Shown here: positions 41,458 to 49,543 of the stretch, one piece after another
How positions within the stretch are numbered: the first letter of the stretch is position 1
Layout: the number at the start of each line of letters is the position of its first letter
Source of the DNA: Azospirillum cavernae
GTDB taxonomy: Bacteria; Pseudomonadota; Alphaproteobacteria; Azospirillales; Azospirillaceae
Direction: 5' to 3'
DNA: 64,000 bases
Assembly (NCBI RefSeq): GCF_003590795.1
Contig: NZ_QYUL01000003.1
Location: forward strand, 627,501-691,500
Translations under genes and position numbers: made by a program
The notes under the pieces: model-generated
The model's input: the letters and a program-made list of their open reading frames with translations, nothing else
Database searches by the model: none
What the model was told of the DNA's origin: nothing

Positions 41458-42327
41458 ATGGAGTCTTTTGCGATGCGCGTCTCGACGAACACGACCGGCC
41501 GTTTCGGCCAAACCCTGCGCGCCGCCCTGCTGGGCGCGGCGGTTCTGGCGCTGGGCGGCGCCGCCGGCGCCATGGCCGACACGCTGGCCGACGTCAAAAA
41601 ATCCGGAACGATCAACGTCGCCACCGAAATGCAGTTCCCGCCCTTCGATTTCCTGGAAAACAACGAGTACAAGGGCGTTGACCGCGACCTGATCGACGAA
41701 GTCGCCAAGGAACTGGGCGTCAAGCCGAAATACATCGATCTGCCCTGGACCAGCGTCCTGCCCGGCCTGGAAGCCAAGAAGTTCGATCTGGTCATCGCCC
41801 CCGTCACCATCACGAAGGAGCGGATGAAGCGCTATTCCTTCACCGTGCCGATTTCCGAAGCGACGGCGGCGATGATGAAGCGCACCGGCGACAACTCGAT
41901 CAACAAGCCCGAAGACATCGCGGGCAAGAATGTCGGCGGCGGCAAGGGCACCTCGCAGTTGGCCCAGGTCAAGGAATTCGCCCAGACTCTGACCCCGGCC
42001 CCGACGGTGAAAGAGTATGTGGACAGCAACCAGTCCTACGCCGATCTGGCCGCCGGTCGGGTGGACGTGTCGGTCAACTCGCTGCCGAACCTCGCCTTCG
42101 CCGCCGCCCAGCGCAAGGAGACCTTCACCGTCGTCCTGCCGCCGTTCGGCAAGCCGTCCTTCTTCTCGTGGGTTGGCCGTCCCGGCGACGACGACAAGAG
42201 CCTGATCGAGGCGGTCAACGTCGCGCTGGTCAAGATCCAGAAGGATGGCCGCATGGCGGCGATTCAGAAGAAGTGGTTCGGCGTCTCCGCCGACCTGCCG
42301 ACGGTTGTTCCCGAACCGCAATTCTGA
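41458..42327 (+). CDS. ABC substrate-binding protein, polar amino-acid type
   Basis: This 289-residue periplasmic protein has a signal peptide (AALLGAAVLALGGAAGAMA) and the SBP_bac_3 fold (GTINVATEMQFPPFDFLENN, VTITKERMKRYSFTVPISEA). It binds an amino acid or similar small polar solute. ATG 41458 is used; an in-frame ATG at 41473, with GGAG at good distance, is an equally likely start. A stable hairpin follows the gene, which may raise its mRNA above that of the permeases. Confidence 0.82.
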   Translation: MESFAMRVSTNTTGRFGQTLRAALLGAAVLALGGAAGAMADTLADVKKSGTINVATEMQFPPFDFLENNEYKGVDRDLIDEVAKELGVKPKYIDLPWTSVLPGLEAKKFDLVIAPVTITKERMKRYSFTVPISEATAAMMKRTGDNSINKPEDIAGKNVGGGKGTSQLAQVKEFAQTLTPAPTVKEYVDSNQSYADLAAGRVDVSVNSLPNLAFAAAQRKETFTVVLPPFGKPSFFSWVGRPGDDDKSLIEAVNVALVKIQKDGRMAAIQKKWFGVSADLPTVVPEPQF

Positions 42328-42357
42328 TTGGTGTCCTGACGACCGTTTCAGGAACGA

Positions 42358-42390
42358 AAGCCCCGTCTCCCCATGCGGGGGACGGGGCTT
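42358..42390 (+). terminator. Hairpin after the binding-protein gene
   Basis: AAGCCCCGTC (42358-42367) pairs with GACGGGGCTT (42381-42390), with CCCC/GGGG extending the stem inside. It is a likely partial terminator between the binding-protein gene and the permeases. Confidence 0.65.
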
Positions 42391-42446
42391 TCCCAGGCTT
42401 GCGGGCCGACGCAAGCTTGCGGTTTTGAGAATCCGAAGGTGTGCCG

Positions 42447-43094
42447 ATGAAGTTCAGCGTCATCGTTGACGCGCTCCCCCATCTGTTGGGGGCGGCGGTC
42501 ACGACCATTTGGATCTCGCTGCTCGGCGTCCTGCTGGGGCAGGTGATCGGCGTGCTCGTCTGCGTGGCGCGGCAATCCGGCAACCGGGGCCTGGACATGG
42601 CGGGCGGCGTCTATGTCAGCTTCTTTCGCGGCGTGCCGCTGCTGATCCAGCTTTTGTTGATCTATTACATGCTGCCGTTGATCGGAATCGACGTGCCGCC
42701 GCTGGTCGCCGCCATCAGCGCGCTCAGCCTCGCGTCGGGCGCTTATGTGTCGGAGATTTATCGCGGCTCGCTGAACGCCGTGCCGCATGGCCAATCGGAA
42801 GCGGCGCTGGCGCTGGGCTTTTCCAGCGCGACCATCTGGACCCGCATTTTGCTGCCGCAGGCCTTCCGCTTTTCGGTTCCGGCGTTGGTCAACGAGTTGA
42901 TTTTGCTGTTGAAGGCGTCCTCGCTGATCTCCGTCGTCGGTGTGGCGGAGTTGACGCGGACCAGCCAGACCATTTCGGCCAGCAATTTCCGCCCGCTGGA
43001 AATCTATCTGGCGGCGGGCGTCATCTATCTGGCGATCAACAGCGCGCTGGCCCTGTTCGGCACGCTGGTCGAACGCCGCCTTCAGCAGGGGTGA
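42447..43094 (+). CDS. ABC permease, HisMQ type (first)
   Basis: This 215-residue membrane protein has the His/Glu/Gln/Arg/opine permease pattern: YVSFFRGVPLLIQLLLIYYM and the EAA loop QSEAALALGFSSATIWTRILLPQA split across residues 115-138. It forms the channel with the next gene. ATG 42447 has GAAGG 7 nt upstream. Confidence 0.87.
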   Translation: MKFSVIVDALPHLLGAAVTTIWISLLGVLLGQVIGVLVCVARQSGNRGLDMAGGVYVSFFRGVPLLIQLLLIYYMLPLIGIDVPPLVAAISALSLASGAYVSEIYRGSLNAVPHGQSEAALALGFSSATIWTRILLPQAFRFSVPALVNELILLLKASSLISVVGVAELTRTSQTISASNFRPLEIYLAAGVIYLAINSALALFGTLVERRLQQG

Positions 43095-43106
43095 GGGAAC
43101 CGATCC

Positions 43107-43781
43107 ATGGACTCCAACCTGCTTGTTCAATACGGCCCGGCGCTGCTGCGCGGCTTTGGCGTCACGATTTTGTGCTGGGCGGCGGGCTGCGCCATCGGGT
43201 TGGCGCTGGGCTTCGTTCTGATGCTGCTGCGGCGGATCGAGGTCAAACCGCTGCGCTGGATCATCCGCGCCTACATCGAGGTGATCCGGGGCACCCCCTT
43301 CCTCATCCAACTGTTCCTGCTCTACAGCGGCGGCCCGGCCATCGGCCTGCGGCTGGAGGCGACGACCGCCGGGATCCTTGGGCTGGGCGTCTATGGCAGC
43401 GCCTATTTCGCCGAGATTTTCCGCGCGGGCTATCAGGCGGTGCCGAAGGGGCAGGTGGAGGCTGCGCTCAGCCTTGGCATGCCCTATGGCGGCATTCTGC
43501 GCCGGGTGATCCTGCCCGGCATGCTGGTGTCCACCATCCCGGCGCTGGTCAACATGATGGCGATCTTGACCAAGGAAACCGTCGTGCTGTCGATCATCAC
43601 CGTGCCGGAATTGATGTACGAGATGCAGACGATGGCGGCGGAGACCTTCGCCAGTTTTGAAACCATTCTGGGCATGGCGCTGTTTTATTGGCTGCTGGTC
43701 GAGGCGGTGTCACGCCTGGGCCGCCGTTTGGAAACGCGCATGACCCGCTTCCTGTCCCACCCGTCGAACGCGAGGGCCTGA
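43107..43781 (+). CDS. ABC permease, HisMQ type (second)
   Basis: This 224-residue permease has AYIEVIRGTPFLIQLFLLYS and the loop QVEAALSLGMPYGGILRRVI. It is the heterodimer partner of the preceding permease, 12 bp downstream of it and 2 bp before the ATPase start. Confidence 0.87.
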   Translation: MDSNLLVQYGPALLRGFGVTILCWAAGCAIGLALGFVLMLLRRIEVKPLRWIIRAYIEVIRGTPFLIQLFLLYSGGPAIGLRLEATTAGILGLGVYGSAYFAEIFRAGYQAVPKGQVEAALSLGMPYGGILRRVILPGMLVSTIPALVNMMAILTKETVVLSIITVPELMYEMQTMAAETFASFETILGMALFYWLLVEAVSRLGRRLETRMTRFLSHPSNARA

Positions 43782-43783
43782 CG

Positions 43784-44614
43784 ATGGCCGTGACCGATAC
43801 CCCAACCGCCTCCGTCCAGCGCGTCGCCGCCGCCGATGACACCGCCCCGATGGTGACGATTCGCGGCGTCAGCAAGGCCTATGGCAGCAACGAGGTGCTC
43901 CGCGACATCGACTTGACGGTGAACAAGTCGGAGGTCGTCTGCCTGATCGGCCCCAGCGGGTCGGGCAAAAGCACGCTGCTGCGCTGCATCAATTTCCTGG
44001 AGGTCTATGATCGCGGCGAAATCCGCATCGAAGGCCAACTGGTCGGCTACAGCGAAACGACGCCGCGCCGCCGCCTGTCGAACGCCGAACTGCGCGGCCT
44101 GCGCCGCAACGTCGGCATGGTGTTCCAACAGTTCAATCTGTGGCCCCACATGACGGCGCTGGAAAACGTCGCCGAGGCGCTGGTCCAGGTGCGCGGTCTC
44201 GACAAGATCGCCGCCGCCGAGCGCGCGCGCCTGATGCTGGCCCGCGTCGGGCTGGCCGACAAGGCCGACAGCTACCCGTCGCGCCTGTCCGGCGGGCAGC
44301 AACAGCGCGTCGCCATCGCCCGCGTCATCGCCATGGAACCGCATCTGATGCTGTTCGACGAGCCGACCTCCGCCCTTGATCCCGAATTGGTCGGCGAAGT
44401 GTTGCAGGTCATGCGCGATCTGGCCGCCGAGGGCATGACCATGGTGGTGGTGACGCACGAAATGGGCTTCGCCGCCAACGTGGCCGACCGCGTGGCCTTC
44501 CTCGACCGTGGCCGCATCGCCGCCTTCGGCCCGCCGCGTCAGGTCTTCCACGAAAGCCCCGAACCGCGTCTGACGCAGTTCCTGCAAACCTACCACGAGC
44601 GCAACAGCTTTTGA
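43784..44614 (+). CDS. ABC ATPase, polar amino-acid type
   Basis: This 276-residue protein has Walker A GPSGSGKSTLLRCINFLE, Q-loop VFQQFNLWPHMTALENV, signature LSGGQQQRVAIARVI and Walker B LMLFDEPTSALDPELVGEV, typical of HisP/GlnQ. It completes the importer of 41458-43781. Its 3' end faces fucD with a 27-bp gap. Confidence 0.9.
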   Translation: MAVTDTPTASVQRVAAADDTAPMVTIRGVSKAYGSNEVLRDIDLTVNKSEVVCLIGPSGSGKSTLLRCINFLEVYDRGEIRIEGQLVGYSETTPRRRLSNAELRGLRRNVGMVFQQFNLWPHMTALENVAEALVQVRGLDKIAAAERARLMLARVGLADKADSYPSRLSGGQQQRVAIARVIAMEPHLMLFDEPTSALDPELVGEVLQVMRDLAAEGMTMVVVTHEMGFAANVADRVAFLDRGRIAAFGPPRQVFHESPEPRLTQFLQTYHERNSF

Positions 44615-44641
44615 CCGCCGCGCCCGTCGCGGGTCTCGTCG

Positions 44642-45925
44642 TCACCCGGCGAAGAGATGCGCCGCGATGGAGGGCGGTTTCATGGTGATGGAGAAACCCG
44701 GCGCGGTGGGCGCGCGGTAACGGCCCTGTTCGACCACGCACGGGTCTTCGAAATGCTCGTGCAGATGATCGACGAATTCGGCGACCCGACCGTCCCAACT
44801 GCCGGATATGCACAGATAATCGATCATCGACAGGTGTTGCACATACTCGCACAGCCCGACGCCGCCCGCGTGCGGGCAGACGGGTTTGTCGAATTTCGCC
44901 GCCATCAGCATGATCGCCAGATTTTCGTTCAGCCCGCCGACGCGGGCGGCGTCGATTTGCACCACGTCGATGGCGTCGGCTTGCAGGAACTGCTTGAACA
45001 TGATGCGGTTCTGGCACATTTCGCCGGTGGCGACCTTGATCGGGGCGACGCCCTCGCGGATCGCCCGATGGCCCAGAATGTCGTCGGGGGAGGTCGGCTC
45101 TTCGATGAACCAGGGGTTGAAGTCGGCGAGATCGCGGACCCAGCCGATGGCCTCGTCCACCTCCCAAATCTGGTTGGCGTCGATCATCAGCACGCGATCC
45201 GGGCCGATTTCCTCGCGCACCACGCGGCAGCGGCGGATGTCGTCGTTGCGGTCGCGCCCGACCTTCAGCTTGAAATGGCTCCAGCCCGCCGCCACGCCTT
45301 CGCGGCACAGACGGCGCACCTTGTCGTCGTCGTAGCCCAACCATCCGGCCGACGTGGTGTAGCTGGGATAACCCTCCGCCAACAGCCGCGCCCGGCGTTC
45401 CGGCTCGCCCGCCTTGGCGCGGGTCAGGATGGCCAGCGCCTCCGCCGGGGTCAGAGCGTTGGTCAGATAACGGAAGTCGATCAGGCGGAGGATCTCCTCC
45501 GGCGTCATGTCGGCGACCAATCGCCAGACCGGCTTGCCCGCTTGTTTGGCCCACAGATCCCAGACGGCGTTGACCACCGCGCCGGTCGCCAGATGCATCA
45601 CGCCCTTGTCCGGCCCGACCCAGCGCAGATGCGAATCGCCGGTGATGTGCCGCCAGAAGGCGCCCATGTCGGCGGTGATGTCCGACAGGCTCAGCCCGAT
45701 CAGGCGCGGCATCAGCAGATCAATGGCGGCCCGGCACAGATCGTTGCCGCGCCCGATGGTGAAGGTCAGGCCATGGCCTTCCAGGCCGCCCGACGTCTCC
45801 AACACGACGTAGGCGGCGGAATAGTCGGGATCGGCGTTCATCGCGTCCGATCCATCCTTTTGCGAGGAGGTGGGAAAGCGAATATCGTAGCTGCGGTGGC
45901 CGGTGATGCGGATCTCGTCGGGCAT
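44642..45925 (-). CDS. fucD: L-fuconate dehydratase
   Basis: This 427-residue enolase-superfamily enzyme dehydrates L-fuconate to 2-keto-3-deoxy-L-fuconate. Diagnostic stretches are TTSAGWLGYDDDKVRRLCRE, GWSHFKLKVGRD (KxK base), VLMIDANQIWEVDEAIGW (metal ligand D), FIEEPTSPDDILGHRAI and CPHAGGVGLCEYVQHLSMID. It is close to the characterised fuconate dehydratase group. ATG 45925 with GGGGAGG upstream is chosen. It diverges from an IclR regulator. Confidence 0.92.
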   Translation of the reverse strand: MPDEIRITGHRSYDIRFPTSSQKDGSDAMNADPDYSAAYVVLETSGGLEGHGLTFTIGRGNDLCRAAIDLLMPRLIGLSLSDITADMGAFWRHITGDSHLRWVGPDKGVMHLATGAVVNAVWDLWAKQAGKPVWRLVADMTPEEILRLIDFRYLTNALTPAEALAILTRAKAGEPERRARLLAEGYPSYTTSAGWLGYDDDKVRRLCREGVAAGWSHFKLKVGRDRNDDIRRCRVVREEIGPDRVLMIDANQIWEVDEAIGWVRDLADFNPWFIEEPTSPDDILGHRAIREGVAPIKVATGEMCQNRIMFKQFLQADAIDVVQIDAARVGGLNENLAIMLMAAKFDKPVCPHAGGVGLCEYVQHLSMIDYLCISGSWDGRVAEFVDHLHEHFEDPCVVEQGRYRAPTAPGFSITMKPPSIAAHLFAG

Positions 45926-45963
45926 GTCGCCTCCCCGTGATTTTTGATGGAGCGTTTTCTCTG

Positions 45964-45989
45964 TGAAATGGATAATCATATATGAAATG
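45964..45989. promoter_or_regulatory. Repeated TGAAATG boxes, candidate IclR operator
   Basis: TGAAATG occurs at 45964-45970 and 45983-45989, around the palindrome TCATATATGA (45976-45985), in the 93-bp gap between fucD and iclR. A third TGAAATG is at 46854-46860, before the SDR gene. The shared motif suggests one regulator for both directions. Confidence 0.5.
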
Positions 45990-46018
45990 GCGCGTCAAGA
46001 CATCATGAGGGTTCCCGC

Positions 46019-46837
46019 GTGAGCGAGTCCGACATCGACCCCACCGACGCCTCTGAGTCCGCCAACCCTGAATCCGGCGACAAGGAGCGGCGCTACTCCG
46101 CCCCGGCCCTGGAAAAGGGCCTCGACATACTGGAGTTCCTGTCCGAACGCCGCGATCCGCAATCGCTGCAACAGATCGGCGAGGGGGTGGGGCGGACCAA
46201 GGGCGAGATTTTCCGCATGGTCTCGGTGCTGGCCGAACGCGGCTACATCGAGCGTACCGAGGGTGACGACCGTTTCCGCGTCACCGACCGGCTGTTCCGG
46301 CTGGGGATGAACCGCCCGGTCAACCGCTCGCTGGTGGAAATCGCCCTGCCGACGATGAACGCCTTTGCCGAAAGCACCGGCTACGCCTGTCATCTGGCGG
46401 TGCAGTCGGGAACCCAGATCGCGGTGATCGCGCGGGTGGAAAGCACCAGCCACATCGGCTTCACCGTGCGCATCGGCTACCGCCAGCCGCTGGTGCTGAC
46501 CGGATCGGGCCATTGCCTGTTGGCTTTCATGAGCGCCCGCCGCCGCCATCGCGTCTATGAGGATCTGCGCCGCGAGGATCCGTGGATTGATCTGGACGCG
46601 CTGACCCAAACCCTGGACGGCGTGCGCGCCGCCGGGCATGTCCGCCGCCCCAGCGGCATTTCCGAGGCGGTGGTCGATCTGTCCCATCCCATCCTGGAAA
46701 GCCATGAAGGCGGCGCGGTCGCCGCCCTGACCTGCCCCTATCTGCGCACCCGGCAGAATCCGAAGGAGCCGGAAGAGCTTTTGGCGGCGTTGGGCGAGGC
46801 GGCGCGCCGCATCTCCGACACGCTGTCCCTCGACTGA
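46019..46837 (+). CDS. IclR-family transcriptional regulator
   Basis: This 272-residue protein has an N-terminal winged HTH (ALEKGLDILEFLSERRDPQS, then IGEGVGRTKGEIFRMVSVLAERGYIER) and an IclR effector domain (VESTSHIGFTVRIGYRQPLV, GSGHCLLAFMS, RPSGISEAVVDLSHPI). The start is GTG 46019. It lies between fucD and the SDR/FAH genes of the L-fucose route and probably senses a pathway intermediate. Confidence 0.88.
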   Translation: MSESDIDPTDASESANPESGDKERRYSAPALEKGLDILEFLSERRDPQSLQQIGEGVGRTKGEIFRMVSVLAERGYIERTEGDDRFRVTDRLFRLGMNRPVNRSLVEIALPTMNAFAESTGYACHLAVQSGTQIAVIARVESTSHIGFTVRIGYRQPLVLTGSGHCLLAFMSARRRHRVYEDLRREDPWIDLDALTQTLDGVRAAGHVRRPSGISEAVVDLSHPILESHEGGAVAALTCPYLRTRQNPKEPEELLAALGEAARRISDTLSLD

Positions 46838-46971
46838 AAGTGCGTCGTCACTATGAAATGACGATTTACAGGTAAAGCAATGTTGTGTATGCAGGACCCA
46901 ACGATCCGTGACGCGGATCACCGGAAGCGGCCCGGACCATCGGGCCGCGCAAGGGGAGGGGAGCGCCAGCC

Positions 46972-47715
46972 ATGGCCGCCAGACTGCACGGCAAGACCGC
47001 CATCGTCACCGCCGCCGCCCAGGGCATGGGCCGGGCCGCCGCCCTGGCCTTCGCCGCCGAAGGCGCGCGGGTCATCGCCACCGACATCAACGACGCGCTG
47101 CTGGCCGAACTGGCCGACGTGCCGGGCGTCACGCCGCAGCGGCTCGACGTGTGCGACCCGGCGGCCATCGCCGCCTTCGCCGCCGCGACGCCCGCCCCGT
47201 CGGTGCTGTTCAACTGCGCGGGCTATGTCCACGCCGGAACGATTCTGGACTGCGACGAAGACGCCTTCGACCAGTCGGTGACGCTGAACGTCCGGTCGAT
47301 GTACCGGATGATCCGCGCCTTCCTGCCCGGCATGCTGGAGGCGGGGGGCGGGTCGATCATCAACATGGCCTCGGTCGCCTCCTCGATCATCGGGGCGCCG
47401 AACCGCTTCATCTATGGGACGACCAAGGCCGCCGTGGTTGGCCTGACCAAATCGGTCGCCGCCGATTACGTGACGCGCGGCGTCCGCGTGAACGCCATTT
47501 GCCCCGGCACGGTGGACAGCCCGTCGCTGCACGACCGCATGCGGGCGCTGGGCGATTACGACACGGCGCGCGCCGCCTTCATCGCCCGCCAGCCGATGGG
47601 CCGACTGGGCACGGCGGAAGAGGTCGCGGCGCTGGCCGTGTTCCTGGCCGCCGATGAATCCGCCTTCATGACCGGGCAAGCCATCGCCATGGATGGCGGC
47701 TGGTCGAACACCTGA
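46972..47715 (+). CDS. 2-keto-3-deoxy-L-fuconate dehydrogenase (SDR)
   Basis: This 247-residue short-chain dehydrogenase has the cofactor motif TAAAQGMGRAAALAFA, NCAG, and the catalytic YGTTKAAV (YxxxK). It ends with TGQAIAMDGGW. It resembles the 2-keto-3-deoxy-L-fuconate dehydrogenases that oxidise the FucD product to 2,4-diketo-3-deoxy-L-fuconate. The assignment depends on the neighbouring fucD and FAH-type genes. It starts 134 bp after iclR. Confidence 0.82.
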   Translation: MAARLHGKTAIVTAAAQGMGRAAALAFAAEGARVIATDINDALLAELADVPGVTPQRLDVCDPAAIAAFAAATPAPSVLFNCAGYVHAGTILDCDEDAFDQSVTLNVRSMYRMIRAFLPGMLEAGGGSIINMASVASSIIGAPNRFIYGTTKAAVVGLTKSVAADYVTRGVRVNAICPGTVDSPSLHDRMRALGDYDTARAAFIARQPMGRLGTAEEVAALAVFLAADESAFMTGQAIAMDGGWSNT

Positions 47716-47737
47716 TTTTGCGAACGGGAAGCTTACG

Positions 47738-48580
47738 ATGAAACTGTTGCGTTATGGCCAACCGGGGGCCGAGAAGCCGGGCGTTCTGGACAGCGAGGGC
47801 CGCATCCGCGACCTGTCGGCCCATGTCGCCGACATCGCGGGCGCGACGCTGTCGCCCGACGGGTTGGCCGCGCTGGCCGCGCTGCCGTTGGACAGCCTGC
47901 CCATCGTCGATCCGGCGGTTCGGCTGGGGCCTTGCGTGACCGGGACCGGGAAATTCATCTGCATCGGCCTGAATTACTCCGACCACGCGGCGGAAACCGG
48001 CGCGACCGTGCCGACGGAGCCGGTGATCTTCATGAAGGCGACCAGCGCCATTCAGGGGCCGAACGATCCGGTTGAAATCCCGCGCGGCTCGGTCAAGACC
48101 GATTGGGAGGTCGAACTCGGCGTCGTCATCGGTAAGACGGCGAAATACGTCTCCGAAGCCGACGCGCTGGACCATGTCGCCGGTTACTGCGTCATCAACG
48201 ATCTGTCGGAACGCGCCTTTCAGCTTGAGCATCAGGGCCAGTGGACCAAGGGCAAAAGCTGCGACAGCTTCGGCCCGGTCGGCCCCTGGCTGGTGACGAA
48301 GGACGAGGTGGCGGACCCGCAGGCGCTTGACATGTGGTTGGAGGTCAACGGCCACCGCTATCAGAACGGTTCGACCCGGACGATGGTCTATGGCGTCGCC
48401 TTCGTCGTGTCCTACCTGTCGCGTTTCATGAGCCTGCGCCCCGGCGACATCATTTCCACCGGCACGCCGCCCGGCGTCGGGCTGGGCCAGAAGCCGCCGG
48501 TTTATTTGAAGGTGGGCGACCGGATGGAGTTGGGCATCCAGGGCTTGGGCCAGCAGCGCCAGATCTGCGTCAGCTGCTGA
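47738..48580 (+). CDS. 2,4-diketo-3-deoxy-L-fuconate hydrolase (FAH superfamily)
   Basis: This 280-residue fumarylacetoacetate-hydrolase-family enzyme has the metal-site stretches FICIGLNYSDHAAETG, VIFMKATSAIQGPND, DWEVELGVVIGK and IISTGTPPGVGLGQKPP. In this setting it cleaves the diketo acid to L-lactate and pyruvate. It starts 22 bp after the SDR gene; its stop overlaps the converging gntR gene by 11 bp. Confidence 0.85.
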   Translation: MKLLRYGQPGAEKPGVLDSEGRIRDLSAHVADIAGATLSPDGLAALAALPLDSLPIVDPAVRLGPCVTGTGKFICIGLNYSDHAAETGATVPTEPVIFMKATSAIQGPNDPVEIPRGSVKTDWEVELGVVIGKTAKYVSEADALDHVAGYCVINDLSERAFQLEHQGQWTKGKSCDSFGPVGPWLVTKDEVADPQALDMWLEVNGHRYQNGSTRTMVYGVAFVVSYLSRFMSLRPGDIISTGTPPGVGLGQKPPVYLKVGDRMELGIQGLGQQRQICVSC

Positions 48581-49265
48581 TCCAGCGGTCGGTCGAGGCC
48601 TTCAGGTGCTGGCGCATCGCCGTTTGCGCGGCCAGCGGATCGGCGGCGTCCAGCGCCTGAAGGATCGCCTCATGCTCGTCCAGCGCCGCTTGCCAGGTTT
48701 GGCTGCTGTCGAACCGCTCGCGCAGTTGGGAGGAAATCGGGCTGTGGCGTTCGTCGAACAACTCCCCCACCAGCCGCACCAGCACGCTGTTGCCGCTGAG
48801 CGCCGCGAGCGTCAAATGGAACTGCTTGTCCTGTTCCACCGGGTGGCCGCCCTGCTCCATCTCCGCCCGCATGCGGGTCAGCGTGTCGCGCAGACGGGCC
48901 AGCCCCTCGGCGGTGACGCGGGCGCAAGCCAGCACCACCGCCGACCCTTCGATCACCGCGCGGGCCTGCATCAGCTCCGACGGGCTTTCGCCCAGCGCGG
49001 CGGTGGTCGTCGGGGCGGGCCGTTCGGCGGGCGGGCAGACATAGACGCCCGACCCCATGCGAATCTCGACGCTGCCGTCGATCTCCAGCGCGATCAACGC
49101 CTCGCGCAGGGATGGGCGTGAGACGCCCAATTGCTGGGCCAGATCGCGTTCGGGCGGCAGGCGGGTTCCCGGAGTGATGGCGTTGCTGGCGATCAGCGCG
49201 CGGATCTGGTCGGCCACCTGCTGGTACAGGCGGCGCGTTTCGATGGGTTTGACCAGATTGGACAT
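48570..49265 (-). CDS. GntR-family regulator, FadR/FCD subfamily
   Basis: This 231-residue protein has a winged HTH (RLYQQVADQIRALIASNAI, PPERDLAQQLGVSRPSLREALIAL, VEIRMGSGVYV) and an all-helical FCD effector domain with metal-binding histidines (DKQFHLTLAALSGN, DEHEAILQAL). It diverges from the fucose ABC operon. It is the best candidate for the regulator that binds the twin operators at 49378-49419 and 55609-55650. Confidence 0.85.
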   Translation of the reverse strand: MSNLVKPIETRRLYQQVADQIRALIASNAITPGTRLPPERDLAQQLGVSRPSLREALIALEIDGSVEIRMGSGVYVCPPAERPAPTTTAALGESPSELMQARAVIEGSAVVLACARVTAEGLARLRDTLTRMRAEMEQGGHPVEQDKQFHLTLAALSGNSVLVRLVGELFDERHSPISSQLRERFDSSQTWQAALDEHEAILQALDAADPLAAQTAMRQHLKASTDRWISS

Positions 49266-49377
49266 GCGCGCGGCTCCCGGTGAATTGGCCTTACCATATA
49301 GGTTGATTTGGTGATCAACAAGCGCGCCATTGGCGTTTCATGCCGAAGTGATGCCAGAAATCGTATCTTTCACTACA

Positions 49378-49441
49378 TGGTCAAGCCAATTTAGAAATTT
49401 TGGTAAATTGGCTTGACCAAAACAATCCGTGCTCCTATCGT
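49378..49441 (+). promoter_or_regulatory. Promoter/operator of the L-fucose ABC operon
   Basis: Perfect 16-bp inverted repeats (TGGTCAAGCCAATTTA at 49378-49393, complement at 49404-49419) flank a 10-nt spacer. The right arm contains a -35 box TTGACC (49413-49418), and TATCGT (49436-49441) is the -10 box at 17-bp spacing. Binding would block RNA polymerase. Almost the same segment occurs at 55609-55672. TTGGCCTTACCA at 49285-49296 also recurs at 55527-55538. Confidence 0.75.
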
Positions 49442-49543
49442 TTTCGCCAGGGCCGACCGCGCTGTTTTCCGGGCGGCCCCAAACCACCGAACAGAGTGGG
49501 ACCGCGCGCAAGCTCAATGGCTTGGCGCAGATTGGGAGGAAGC

